From Providencia rustigianii DSM 4541 (GTDB lineage: Bacteria; Pseudomonadota; Gammaproteobacteria; Enterobacterales; Enterobacteriaceae): a stretch of DNA of 64,000 nt. The stretch spans positions 294,228 through 358,227 of the forward strand of contig NZ_GG703818.1 of NCBI RefSeq assembly GCF_000156395.1, given 5' to 3'. This document shows, in pieces, positions 8,371-16,890 of this stretch; the first letter of the stretch is position 1; the number at the start of each line of letters is the position of its first letter. The position numbers were made by a program, and so were the translations under genes. Below the pieces are notes generated by a model. It saw only the letters and a list, made by a program, of their open reading frames with translations, was not told the origin of the DNA and searched no databases.

Positions 8371-8997
8371 TTAATCATATAGCATTTCAAATGCAATCAA
8401 TGCAGAGAAAGCACCGGGAATAAGTGGGCCAGACGTTCTTATTGCAGAGACATAATATATTAGGCTATTTTGACCCGATGAGATTAACGTAGGATTACTC
8501 GCTTTTCCTATTGGCAACATTTGCCCAGCTGAATTGGCGACTTGTAATCCAAAACCATGCGCACCATTAATACGAATAATATTGGCGTTTTCAGGTACGC
8601 TTGCTGCTAAAAATTTAACTTTAACCGCGGGTTGTGTGCTACTCCACACTGATTGCCCCGTTTGGAAATTTTGCAGCTCAGTTTGGACTTGTAAGCAATT
8701 TAACAACTCAATTTTGAATGGCACAGGTTGCATTGTTCGCTCAGAATGATTCAGCTCACTGAATGAAATATTGCCCAGCGATACCGATTGGTTACTGGAC
8801 TCCATCGCTAATTCGCATGGGTTTTCAGTTAAAGACCCTGAAACATGAATGACACCATGTTGGCCATCAACCTCCCAGCCATCTGTAGGCCGGAATAAAT
8901 AACGGTTATCATTGGCAACCGCGGGCAATACGGCAACTAAGCAAAGTGCACCGATGGTATATTCTTGGTACAGCCAGCGATATATAGTTGAGATCAT
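8371..8997 (-). CDS. Minor fimbrial subunit (tip adaptor type)
   Basis: A 208-aa pilin with an N-terminal hydrophobic signal (MISTIYRWLYQEYTIGALCLVAVLPAVA), a two-cysteine pattern (TENPCELAM ... IELLNCLQ) and a family C-terminus (PGAFSALIAFEMLYD). It lies between the chaperone and the adhesin genes, where Pap/MR-P operons carry tip-fibrillum adaptors such as PapK/MrpE. The ATG at 8997 is preferred over one eight codons upstream because GGAG lies nine bases before it and none before the other. The role as adaptor is inferred from gene order. Confidence 0.75.
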   Translation of the reverse strand: MISTIYRWLYQEYTIGALCLVAVLPAVANDNRYLFRPTDGWEVDGQHGVIHVSGSLTENPCELAMESSNQSVSLGNISFSELNHSERTMQPVPFKIELLNCLQVQTELQNFQTGQSVWSSTQPAVKVKFLAASVPENANIIRINGAHGFGLQVANSAGQMLPIGKASNPTLISSGQNSLIYYVSAIRTSGPLIPGAFSALIAFEMLYD

Positions 8998-9031
8998 AAA
9001 GATATCTCCATTTAGCTTCATTTTGATTTTA

Positions 9032-9772
9032 TTATTTAGTTAATGAGTTTGCTGCAACGGAGCATATTGTATTTTTACAATCAAACGTCAATTTTGGGCG
9101 ACCACCATAGTCATTGATATAGGTAATGACTGGTGTATTTCCTAACTGTTCACTTGTTATTCCTATATTTTCCTCACCAAACGGTGCGATCATGATGGGA
9201 TTAAATTCTTTTGCATCCGTATTTGCATGAGCACCAGCATTAATTATTGTGATGTAATAAGGCGTTGAGTTCTTAGCAATAACAAGATTCCCTTTTTTTT
9301 CAAGCTGCATTTTTTCTTGCCATGGTGCGCTATTTTGTTGTGGTGCAATGGCAGCCGGACGATAAAATAATTTTATTTTTGTTTGTAATGCAATCTGTAA
9401 TGTATTTGGTTTATCACTTTTAGGTGGAATTTCACGCATATTAAAATAGAATAAAGATTCTCTATCCTGTGGTAAATTTTTTATACTGGGTAGAGATTCA
9501 ATTTTCATTTGGCTTGATTTCCCTGGTTCTAATCGTTGAACTGGTGGAAGTACAATTAATGGCGACGTTATTTTTTTACTTTCTTCATTTTCAATCCATC
9601 CCTGAGCAAGATATGGAAGCTGTTTATTATTATTATTAATACTTAAAGAAACTGACTTATTTTCCCCATCAAATATAATTCTTGTTCTATCTAATGATAC
9701 TGCAGCCTCGGATAGGTTAATTAGGGCTAAAGATCCAAAAATACCACTAATTAATATCGTTTTAATATTCAT
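9032..9772 (-). CDS. Periplasmic fimbrial chaperone of operon 1
   Basis: A 246-aa PapD-like chaperone that completes the folds of pilin subunits by donor-strand complementation and delivers them to the usher. A signal peptide ends near LSEAA; the mature protein begins AVSLDRTRIIFDGENKSVSLSINN with the conserved Arg of the subunit-binding cleft. The G1 donor strand region reads TLQIALQTKIKLFYRPAAI with the conserved Lys, and NSTPYYITIINAG matches domain 2. The short F1-G1 loop indicates the FGS class. It follows the usher gene by 76 bp. Confidence 0.92.
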   Translation of the reverse strand: MNIKTILISGIFGSLALINLSEAAVSLDRTRIIFDGENKSVSLSINNNNKQLPYLAQGWIENEESKKITSPLIVLPPVQRLEPGKSSQMKIESLPSIKNLPQDRESLFYFNMREIPPKSDKPNTLQIALQTKIKLFYRPAAIAPQQNSAPWQEKMQLEKKGNLVIAKNSTPYYITIINAGAHANTDAKEFNPIMIAPFGEENIGITSEQLGNTPVITYINDYGGRPKLTFDCKNTICSVAANSLTK

Positions 9773-9848
9773 TTGGTTATTACCTTTATCTATAACTTTT
9801 ATCTGGTTAAATTCAATAATCTTTGAAAATGAAAATTGATTAAATCTC

Positions 9849-12365
9849 TTAGCTTTTAATTACTTCATGGCAAGGAAGTAATAAGCTATCTTGGATTTCT
9901 CGATTCATTAATTCAGATGGGAAAATAATTTCACAAGACCTATTTTTACCCCATGAGACATTCATAACTTCGGAGGAATGAACACCACTAATATAGGTAT
10001 TACCTAAATCACCAACAATCCCAACATTTTGTTTTTTGTGATTTGTTACCTGAGCACCCAATGGTGGATGAGAGCCATCACTTAATGCAATTACGGTCAT
10101 TATTTTTTGACCTGAAATAACGGAAAATGAACGATAGCCTACCGCTCCCTCTGTTAATGTTGCTTGAACAACTGACTGCTGGGCATCAACATCATCAGGC
10201 AGCTTATTTAAATCAATTTGAGCCTTATTACGATAATAGCTACTGACATCGGAAATAACCGCTTTCCCAAATCGATTCGATGCGACTGGAGCACCAACAC
10301 CGCGAATAGCAATATCGGGAACACTATCCGTATCAACAAGTAGGCGAGTTCCACCTAGATTATTCATGCGGTGAGCTACCGCACCTTCTGTCGTTAAAGT
10401 AAAGCCACCAGCGGCGGACAAACCAATTGCACTGTATTGATTATTCGTATGACTCGCATTTGCTGACCAACGAGCATTATCACCTTGATGAGTAATAAAG
10501 GCACTTGCGGTGCCGCCTTTTCGATTTGCTCCAGCACTGATTTGATAATTTGTTCTATCACCTAATCGATCATAATAAGAAATTCGGTTGGTGGTATCAT
10601 CGCGGCTTGTATTCATCGAATAGCCAACATTGGCCCCATTACTTAATGGGAAAGATAATGATACATAAGCGCTATCATCTTTAACTCCATTATAAAAATT
10701 ACGATTAGCAGATACACTGATACTCACATTTTTAATCGAACCGATATCCATATATTTCGATAGCATCAAACTATAATAATCATTGTCCGGTCGATCCCAA
10801 TATGTCTGATGGTTGTAGTTTAAATATAGCGATAGTCCTATATCGTTGAAATTTTTATTCATTGATATCGTGTACAATTCCTTACTACCGTAATAGCGCT
10901 CACCCGTTTTTTGGGCATTCAGAAAATCACTCATACTCATATAGCTACGCTCCGAAAAACGATAGCCTGCAAATTGTATTTGGCTATCGAATTGTTCAAA
11001 TCGCTTAGAGTAGTTGATGCGATATGAGCCACCACTTAATGTATCTTCGCCCGACAAACGAGCAATAGACTGTGTTACATCAAATGAAAGCGCGCCAAAG
11101 GCAAGTAAGTCACGACCAAGACCAATAGATAACGCATTATAATTTTGGCTATTTAAACTACCGCCAATTAAAGACCAACCGTTGCTTATACCCCAAGAGA
11201 ATTCTCCCGTAATAAAATTTTCCCCTTCACTCTGACGGTCGATATTCGTTGGCTGTCCTAACGCTAATTTATATTGAATTTGTCCAGGTCTTGTCAGATA
11301 GGGCAAGTTTGCTGTATCGACCTGAAATTCTTGCACAGAACCATCTTGTTCTTTAACAATGACATCCAACGTTCCCGTTATGGCATCACTTAAATTTTGG
11401 ATACGAAAAGGTCCTGAAGCAACTTGGGTTTCATGCAATACTCGCCCTTGTTGCATGATAATTACCGTCGCATTACTTTTTGCTATCCCTGTTATTTCCG
11501 GAGCATATCCACGTAAGTTCGGCGGCATCATACTCAATTCAGATTGGAGGCTAGCACCAAGAAATCGGAATCCATCAAAAATATTTGAGGCCAGATAGTC
11601 TTCACCCAACACTAATTTAGCCTTTAATGCCGACAATGCTCGATAAGCATAAAAACGGTTCCAAGTGAAATCCGTTTGGTTGCTACCTTGTCGACCCGTG
11701 GTATGAGTATAACGACTCTGCCAGTCCGCTCTAAACCGCCAAGCGCCCAAATTAATCCCCGTCACTCCATTGCTGTTTACCGAGGAGGAGTCTGAGCCTC
11801 CAATGTAGGAGCGTGTTGTATTAGCATTGACATTATAATCAAGAAGTAATGCCGATATTCCATCATCCCAACGGGAAGGCGGATCCCAATTTGGTGAGGT
11901 ATATTCCATATAAGCTTGAGGAATACTGACATATAACGATGACGTAGCTAAATCCCCTCTCAATAATAATCCGGGTAAGCTATTCTCATTAAGGCACAGC
12001 CCATCATGCCACCATGTCAATTTTTTCAATGACTCGGGTGTTAATTCTAATTGATTAACCAATTCAGGGGATAAACAAGGCAAACTATTCTCGGGGTCAT
12101 GCTCACTTATATAGTAAGGTATCTCGACATCAGAGATCTGTTCATTGTTAACTTTTAACGTAAAATTATAAATACCGGGCATAATATACCCAGCACGAGA
12201 GAATTGGTTTAAATCAATGTTATTTTTGTCTTCTAAATCTAAAACGTCAGTATTAAATTCCATATAATTAGTCGCAGTCGCTGCTGACGAAATAAAACCG
12301 ACCGTTAATCCAAGAATAATACTTAAACATTTTAATTGCGGTGTATAAATAGGTAACGAAGACAT
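9849..12365 (-). CDS. Outer-membrane fimbrial usher of operon 1
   Basis: An 838-aa FimD/PapC-family usher: signal peptide, N-terminal chaperone-binding domain (MEFNTDVLDLEDKNNIDLNQFSR), a 24-strand barrel with the plug region (LRGYAPEITGIAKSNATVIIMQQGRVLHETQVASGPF), and C-terminal domains with a cysteine pair (RSCEIIFPSELMN ... LLLPCHEV). It forms the pore through which chaperone-subunit complexes are assembled. I choose the ATG at 12365, three codons inside the longest frame: AGGA directly abuts the outer ATG but lies nine bases before this one. It follows the PapH-like gene by 36 bp. Confidence 0.93.
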   Translation of the reverse strand: MSSLPIYTPQLKCLSIILGLTVGFISSAATATNYMEFNTDVLDLEDKNNIDLNQFSRAGYIMPGIYNFTLKVNNEQISDVEIPYYISEHDPENSLPCLSPELVNQLELTPESLKKLTWWHDGLCLNENSLPGLLLRGDLATSSLYVSIPQAYMEYTSPNWDPPSRWDDGISALLLDYNVNANTTRSYIGGSDSSSVNSNGVTGINLGAWRFRADWQSRYTHTTGRQGSNQTDFTWNRFYAYRALSALKAKLVLGEDYLASNIFDGFRFLGASLQSELSMMPPNLRGYAPEITGIAKSNATVIIMQQGRVLHETQVASGPFRIQNLSDAITGTLDVIVKEQDGSVQEFQVDTANLPYLTRPGQIQYKLALGQPTNIDRQSEGENFITGEFSWGISNGWSLIGGSLNSQNYNALSIGLGRDLLAFGALSFDVTQSIARLSGEDTLSGGSYRINYSKRFEQFDSQIQFAGYRFSERSYMSMSDFLNAQKTGERYYGSKELYTISMNKNFNDIGLSLYLNYNHQTYWDRPDNDYYSLMLSKYMDIGSIKNVSISVSANRNFYNGVKDDSAYVSLSFPLSNGANVGYSMNTSRDDTTNRISYYDRLGDRTNYQISAGANRKGGTASAFITHQGDNARWSANASHTNNQYSAIGLSAAGGFTLTTEGAVAHRMNNLGGTRLLVDTDSVPDIAIRGVGAPVASNRFGKAVISDVSSYYRNKAQIDLNKLPDDVDAQQSVVQATLTEGAVGYRSFSVISGQKIMTVIALSDGSHPPLGAQVTNHKKQNVGIVGDLGNTYISGVHSSEVMNVSWGKNRSCEIIFPSELMNREIQDSLLLPCHEVIKS

Positions 12366-12401
12366 AAAAAACATTCCTAAAATCTGTCAATAATTTATTA
12401 T

Positions 12402-12932
12402 TTAGTAGTAATCAAGTTTAAAGCGGATCGATGCCTGATATTCCCCAGCACGCAACGGTGTCCTATCTGAAACAATTTTAAATTGGTAATTTAAAATGTT
12501 ATTTCCAGATTTTATATTTTTAGGAAGTAGTTTTCCCCCTGGGTAAATTGATTCCCCAGCAGAATCCGTTAATGATAATGCAACACCTTGAGCAGAGCCT
12601 GACACAGAAAACCAATTACCATTAACTGGCCCCTCAAAGGAAATATCAAAAGTTTTCCACAGTTCCCCAGTATAAGATGTTAGCTTGCAACCAATTAATG
12701 TAATAAAAAAATCCTGAGCTTGTCCCTGACCTTGATTCTTTATTAATGAGAGAGGCAAAACTCCCATATCAATAGATTGTTCATAAGATCCCGTATCAAT
12801 AGCGCATGCGGTATCCATAATGCTACCTTGCATTATGAGATCCATTGAGTTTTTTGCAAAAGAACATCTGGAAAACATTAATATTAAAAAAAATGGTAAT
12901 AAAAAAATAACTTCTTTTTTCTTTATTCTCAT
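12402..12932 (-). CDS. PapH-like minor pilin (anchor/terminator subunit candidate)
   Basis: A 176-aa pilin with a basic start and signal peptide (MRIKKKEVIFLLPFFLILMFSRCSFA), the cysteine pair of the pilin fold (DTACAIDTG ... LIGCKLTSY) and a C-terminal strand (GEYQASIRFKLDYY). It sits between the major subunit and usher genes, the position of papH/mrpB, whose products end the rod and anchor it at the usher. That role is inferred from position and not from a residue-level feature. Confidence 0.8.
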   Translation of the reverse strand: MRIKKKEVIFLLPFFLILMFSRCSFAKNSMDLIMQGSIMDTACAIDTGSYEQSIDMGVLPLSLIKNQGQGQAQDFFITLIGCKLTSYTGELWKTFDISFEGPVNGNWFSVSGSAQGVALSLTDSAGESIYPGGKLLPKNIKSGNNILNYQFKIVSDRTPLRAGEYQASIRFKLDYY

Positions 12933-13003
12933 ATTATAGCCATTAAGATATACACCACGAGTCTCATTAACTCGTGGTGAAGGAGCATCTTATAAAGGTT
13001 TAT

Positions 13004-13537
13004 TTAGTTATATGCTAATGTAAAGTTAGTCACCGCTTGGAATTGGCCTGGTGTAACAGGAAGAGGTTTACTATCTTTATCAACTAATTGTAATCCAATT
13101 AATGATGCTTGGAATTTTAATGTATTATTTCCTTCAACATAATTTTGTTTAGCACTAGAGTTAACTTTAATCTGAGCGCCGGATCCATTCATGATCTTTA
13201 CTGCTGCACCAGTTGCATCGCCCGTGATTTGTAAATAACCCGTATTTGTTCCCGCTTCGGTTCCTTTGAAGGTGACGGCAACTTGATTATCACCTTTGAG
13301 ATTACAACCTTCTAATTTAATCTGGAAAGGTTGTGCCGATGACTCGCTACCATTATCTAAAGTCACATTAGATACTTGGCCCAATGCAACTTCTTGGTTT
13401 TCTTCACCCGGAGCAATAGAACACGGTGCTTCAATAATAGAACCAGAAAATGTTACTGTTCCGCTACCTGCATCAACAGCTAATGCAGATGAACTCATTA
13501 CGCCAGAAATCAGTGTTGCTAAAATAATCTTTTTCAT
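13004..13537 (-). CDS. Major fimbrial subunit of operon 1
   Basis: A 177-aa pilin of the FimA/PapA/MrpA type. The signal peptide MKKIILATLISGVMSSSALA is followed by VDAGSGTVTFSGSIIEAPCSIAPGEENQEVALGQVSN, the classic major-pilin N-terminus, with the second cysteine in LEGCNLKG and a C-terminal QAVTNFTLAYN strand. The ATG at 13537 has GAGGAAAG just upstream; the longer frame adds ten residues before the signal peptide. It is the first structural gene, separated from the XRE-type regulator gene by 82 bp that carry a perfect palindrome. Confidence 0.92.
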   Translation of the reverse strand: MKKIILATLISGVMSSSALAVDAGSGTVTFSGSIIEAPCSIAPGEENQEVALGQVSNVTLDNGSESSAQPFQIKLEGCNLKGDNQVAVTFKGTEAGTNTGYLQITGDATGAAVKIMNGSGAQIKVNSSAKQNYVEGNNTLKFQASLIGLQLVDKDSKPLPVTPGQFQAVTNFTLAYN

Positions 13538-13563
13538 ACTTTCCTCAAACGATAGATATAGAT

Positions 13564-13587
13564 ACACATATAAATATTTATATGTGT
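13564..13587. repeat. Perfect 24-bp palindrome between regulator and major pilin gene (operon 1)
   Basis: Each 12-base half (ACACATATAAAT) is the exact reverse complement of the other. It lies just upstream of the pilin ribosome-binding site. A second perfect palindrome of 16 bp (TAAATAAATTTATTTA, 13598-13613) lies beside it. Possible roles are an mRNA 5' hairpin protecting the pilin transcript, an attenuator, or an operator for the MrpJ-like protein. Confidence 0.75.
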
Positions 13588-13619
13588 TTTACATAAATAA
13601 ATAAATTTATTTAATTTGG

Positions 13620-13973
13620 TTAATAAAAATAAATCATATCAGACGCTGATATTTTATTTTTTAATATAGTTGCATTATCTGAAGGAGATTTTTGAACTTC
13701 AGAAATCACAGTTTTGATTAATCTTTCAAATGGAATATTTAAAGCAACTGTTATATCAAATAACATGTCAATACTAAACTTATTGATTCCACGTTCGTAA
13801 CGGGACATTTGCTGCTGTGAAATATTTACTTTTTTTGCTAGTTCACATGCGGAAATACCATTTTCTTTTCTAATTTTTCTTATAACTAGTCCACAGTATA
13901 AGGAAAATACATTCTCTGATGAATTGTATTTTTTTAAATCTAAATTAATTTTATTCATAATTAATAACTGCAT
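13620..13973 (-). CDS. MrpJ-like XRE-family regulator of operon 1
   Basis: A 117-aa protein with a helix-turn-helix domain at about residues 30-90 (ISACELAKKVNISQQQMSRYERGINKFSIDML). Related small regulators (MrpJ and paralogues) accompany fimbrial operons in Proteus and repress flagellar genes while fimbriae are made. In MR/P the gene is last in the operon; here it precedes the major pilin gene on the same strand. The start is uncertain: the ATG at 13973 has GAG almost touching it, and an ATG five codons later has no better site. The C-terminal 30 residues are unlike the other two regulators of this window. Confidence 0.8.
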   Translation of the reverse strand: MQLLIMNKINLDLKKYNSSENVFSLYCGLVIRKIRKENGISACELAKKVNISQQQMSRYERGINKFSIDMLFDITVALNIPFERLIKTVISEVQKSPSDNATILKNKISASDMIYFY

Positions 13974-14821
13974 CTCAAATTAACATCTTTAACTTAATTG
14001 GTTTTAAGAATAATTGCCTTAAGTGCTTACAATTATAAGGAGTGATTATTTTAAATCAAATGTATGGAAATATGAGACTCCCCCGAAATAGCTATATTTA
14101 CACTTTTTACAATTCAATTATGTTTTTATATAACAGCACATTATGTAATATTAAAGTTTTTATTCTTTTTAAAGAAATCAGATTTAGACATTAACATTCC
14201 AATATTTATATCTATAAAATTAATAAAAACAATATTTTTACCTTAAATTAACATTTTTTAATAATTACTCGTGATCAGTAACAGAAAAACTTGATTTTCA
14301 TCAAAAAAACACAAATAGAGAGTAATTGAAACATTAAGAAAGAAAGGATAAAACAAAAAAACCAAAATAAATCAAATCATTAAGCCTCACTCTTTTTACA
14401 GGTGCAAATCTACAAAAAACTACAATTAAATTCTTGTTATAAATAATGAATCACTGTATTTAAGTGATGTAATTCGCTTATCTTAAAAAATACCATTTCA
14501 AATAAAGACATTAGAAATTGAATAAAAAATCTCATTGCACATCAATTTATACCCATATCCTTTGAATGCAACAGCGTCATCCTCCAAAAAATTGATGACG
14601 TTATATCTAAGCAACGACTCTAGATAACAGAGGGCAAGTTCAACCATGATAATATCTTTATACAGATAAAATACAGTCTATTGAATATAGATGGGATAAT
14701 AAATAAGGTTTCTTTTTTCTAATATTAGATGAGTGCTAGAGAGTAAAATAATCAAGAAAAAACGGAGTGAAAACTAAGCTATTCGAGGTGAGTAAAAAAT
14801 AGTATATAAAGATAGCAAACC
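13974..14821. other. Long AT-rich region upstream of fimbrial operon 1
   Basis: About 850 bp without a credible gene on either strand. It should hold the promoter of operon 1 and carries a perfect FNR box at 14291-14304. No invertible-element repeats paired with a recombinase gene are seen. The region ends at the operon 2 terminator. Confidence 0.6.
14291..14304 (-). promoter_or_regulatory. Perfect FNR box upstream of fimbrial operon 1
   Basis: TTGAT-TTTC-ATCAA matches the FNR consensus TTGAT-N4-ATCAA at all ten positions. On the minus strand an AT-rich hexamer TAATTA (14267-14262) is so placed that transcription starting near 14255 would put the box at about -42, the class II activation position. 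The regulator gene start is about 280 bp downstream of that point. MR/P fimbriae of Proteus are induced by low oxygen, which fits. Use in vivo is inference. Confidence 0.55.
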
Positions 14822-14858
14822 AAAGAACCACAATACTCCCAGCGTATTGCGGCTCCTT
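14822..14858 (-). terminator. Terminator of the type 1 fim operon
   Basis: On the minus strand AAGGAGCCGCAATAC (14858-14844) pairs with GTATTGTGGTTCTTT (14836-14822) over 15 bp with three G-U pairs, across a seven-base loop, ten bases after the fimH stop codon. The T-rich tail is short (TTTGGTTTG). Confidence 0.7.
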
Positions 14859-14867
14859 GATGTACTT

Positions 14868-15809
14868 CTAGTCGTACATGAAAGTTACACCAATCACAGA
14901 TTGCACCTTTCCGGCCGTAACTTGCCCTTTCGTTCTAGCATAATTGGTCGTTAAACCTAAATTTACTGCCGATGTTCCGACTCGCCCCAACTGGACATTC
15001 TGATTAGCAGAGATCGCCGTTCCATTACGCAATATTTGAATTCCAATTCCTGTTGCCGTATTAGTACCAGAAAGCGTATTCGCAAATATCGAGGTACTGG
15101 TATCCGTCGCACCAGATAAGTAATAAGAAATATTTTGATTGGATGCACAATGAATAGAAATAGGGACAGGCTGAGCACTGCCTGGATATTCAGGTAATGT
15201 CACCACAACATTACGAGAAGAGACATCGCAGCCACCCGTAGGAACAACCACATCATTATTGGCGTATAAGTTCCATGTAAATGTCGATGTATTGATATTT
15301 CCGCCACCGGGGATATCCGAGCCGACTTGGTACATAACCAGCGTCGCAAAATGCGTTCCTTTTTTTAGTACAACACCCCCCGCCGCTGAAACTGGCGTCA
15401 GATACAACTGCGTATTCCAAGGCGTAAAACTACCTGAATTGAAATTTTGTTGATGGGTTGCGGAATTTAATGGGAATGGATAGCTAGAACCATAGTACCT
15501 TAATGAGCCTGTAAAATTTGTTAAAACACCACCATAAGCAGAACCTCTGGTCATACTCACTAAGTCTTTTCGTCCTGTAGGATCATCGTTCCGACAAGAA
15601 ATGGATTGCGATAAATCGACAACTAAGTTTTGTCCCGTTTGAACACTGGGTACCAGATTAACGTAGGCATTTGCAGTCGCAGGACTTTGAGTGTAACTCA
15701 AGACGTTGCCTGTTGTGTCACGGCAGGTAAATGCAGATGCTGAAGAAATCCCAGCAAAATAAATAAACGCGTTAACCGACAGTAACTTCAACACTTTTTT
15801 TATATTCAT
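14868..15809 (-). CDS. fimH: Type 1 fimbrial tip adhesin FimH-like
   Basis: A 313-aa two-domain adhesin close to E. coli FimH along its whole length: signal peptide to SASA, mature FTCRDTTGN, lectin domain with YVNLVPSVQTGQNLVVDLS, RGSAYGGVL and LYLTPVSAAGGV, linker WNLYANNDVVVPTGGC, then the pilin domain ending QSVIGVTFMYD. Several residues that form the mannose pocket of E. coli FimH differ: Tyr48 is Asp, Ile52 is Arg, and Asn135 and Asp140 have no clear counterpart, while Phe1, Asn46, Asp47, Asp54 and Gln133 are kept. So mannose binding may be altered. The ATG at 15809 is chosen; a GTG four codons upstream overlaps the fimG stop codon. Confidence 0.92.
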   Translation of the reverse strand: MNIKKVLKLLSVNAFIYFAGISSASAFTCRDTTGNVLSYTQSPATANAYVNLVPSVQTGQNLVVDLSQSISCRNDDPTGRKDLVSMTRGSAYGGVLTNFTGSLRYYGSSYPFPLNSATHQQNFNSGSFTPWNTQLYLTPVSAAGGVVLKKGTHFATLVMYQVGSDIPGGGNINTSTFTWNLYANNDVVVPTGGCDVSSRNVVVTLPEYPGSAQPVPISIHCASNQNISYYLSGATDTSTSIFANTLSGTNTATGIGIQILRNGTAISANQNVQLGRVGTSAVNLGLTTNYARTKGQVTAGKVQSVIGVTFMYD

Positions 15810-15817
15810 AACGTAAC

Positions 15818-16330
15818 TCACTGATAAGTGTAGGTGACATCAATAGTCGCTTGTATGCTTCCTTGCGTCGCACCGCCTTTCACCGACAATGCTCTAACCT
15901 GTAACGGGAAACTTGTCGATAATGTAGAGTCATTGACCTGTAGTTTTTTCTGAACGCCGTTATTTAAATTGTTACCCGCGGTATCTTGTAATTGCAGTTG
16001 GATATTCGTCGCCGTTCCCTGATTTTTGTAATATCCCGTGGTATCCGTCGTTCCTTTGAATGTCGCCGTTACCGCAGATGTTCCAACCGGGCAATTCACT
16101 AAATCCAACGTCACCTCATGCCATTGTGAAGCAGCACCTGGAGACACCAAATTAAAGGTATACAGATCCCCTAAATCCACATTCGCGGTTGTTGTCGCTA
16201 CCGTACAAGGCTTAGCAACCACACTTCCATTAACCGTAACAGTTACATCTGCTGCAAATGTTGACGTGATGGATAACGAGATCAATCCCAATATCAGTGC
16301 CGTCCTCATTTTCCATTTCTTATTTATCAT
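15818..16330 (-). CDS. fimG: Type 1 minor fimbrial subunit FimG-like
   Basis: A 170-aa tip-fibrillum subunit. A signal peptide ends STFAA; the mature part begins DVTVTVNGSVVAKPCTVATTTANVDLGDLYTF, close to FimG, with the second cysteine in LVNCPVGT and a C-terminal IDVTYTYQ donor strand. The start at 16330 has a G-rich ribosome-binding site (GGGGGG) a few bases upstream; the longer frame adds 16 residues before the signal peptide. It ends eight bases before the fimH ATG. In E. coli FimG links FimF to FimH. Confidence 0.88.
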   Translation of the reverse strand: MINKKWKMRTALILGLISLSITSTFAADVTVTVNGSVVAKPCTVATTTANVDLGDLYTFNLVSPGAASQWHEVTLDLVNCPVGTSAVTATFKGTTDTTGYYKNQGTATNIQLQLQDTAGNNLNNGVQKKLQVNDSTLSTSFPLQVRALSVKGGATQGSIQATIDVTYTYQ

Positions 16331-16343
16331 GACATCCCCCCGC

Positions 16344-16880
16344 TTACTGAAATTCAAGAGTAAAAGTTGCGGTTGCACGAATATGCCCAGCCACGACAGG
16401 CGTTTTAGAGGCCATTAATCGGGCATTGAAATGTAGCGTATTACTCTTACCAGCCATCAAGGGTGTCCATGAAATATTATTGCTATCTGCATTGAGTACC
16501 AGAGGCGTTCGAGCACCATCTAAGATCTGTATTCCCACGCCAGAAGCATTGGCACTACCCGCCTCCAAAGCAAGTAATGACTTATTATTTCCATCTGCAA
16601 TGCCCACAAAACCGACTTTGACCGCTGTCACCGCTGTCCCACAAGGCGTGAGGTCAATACTAAATGGAACAAGCGGCGTCACTTCGCCGTTAGAATGTAG
16701 CTGTTTCACCGCATTTATCAGTAAATCAACAACTTGATTTTGTGATCCCGGGGCAACGGCACAGGTATTATCCTTAATATTGCCTTTAATATTTATCGTA
16801 CTGTCTGCGGCAAATGCATTTTGACATAGCAGCATAAATGTCAGCATCGTGGCAGAAAAAACGGTTGATTTGTCAGACAC
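16344..16880 (-). CDS. fimF: Type 1 minor fimbrial subunit FimF-like, GTG start
   Basis: A 178-aa pilin adaptor. I start at the GTG at 16880 because AAGGAG overlaps the fimD stop codon seven bases upstream and translation then gives an export signal (MSDKSTVFSATMLTFMLLCQNAFAA); the ATG-started longer frame overlaps fimD by about 100 bp and lacks this. The mature part DSTINIKGNIKDNTCAVAPGSQNQVVDLLI is FimF-like, with the second cysteine in LTPCGTAV and a C-terminal ATATFTLEFQ strand. It lies between usher and FimG genes as in E. coli. Confidence 0.87.
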   Translation of the reverse strand: MSDKSTVFSATMLTFMLLCQNAFAADSTINIKGNIKDNTCAVAPGSQNQVVDLLINAVKQLHSNGEVTPLVPFSIDLTPCGTAVTAVKVGFVGIADGNNKSLLALEAGSANASGVGIQILDGARTPLVLNADSNNISWTPLMAGKSNTLHFNARLMASKTPVVAGHIRATATFTLEFQ

Positions 16881-16890
16881 TATTCGCTCC

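Noticed and set aside
13538-14867. Phase-variable invertible promoter as in MR/P or fim of E. coli
   Set aside because: No recombinase gene (mrpI, fimB or fimE type) is present in the window and no inverted-repeat pair of about 20 bp flanking a 200-300 bp segment was found. The palindromes seen are hairpins with little or no loop.
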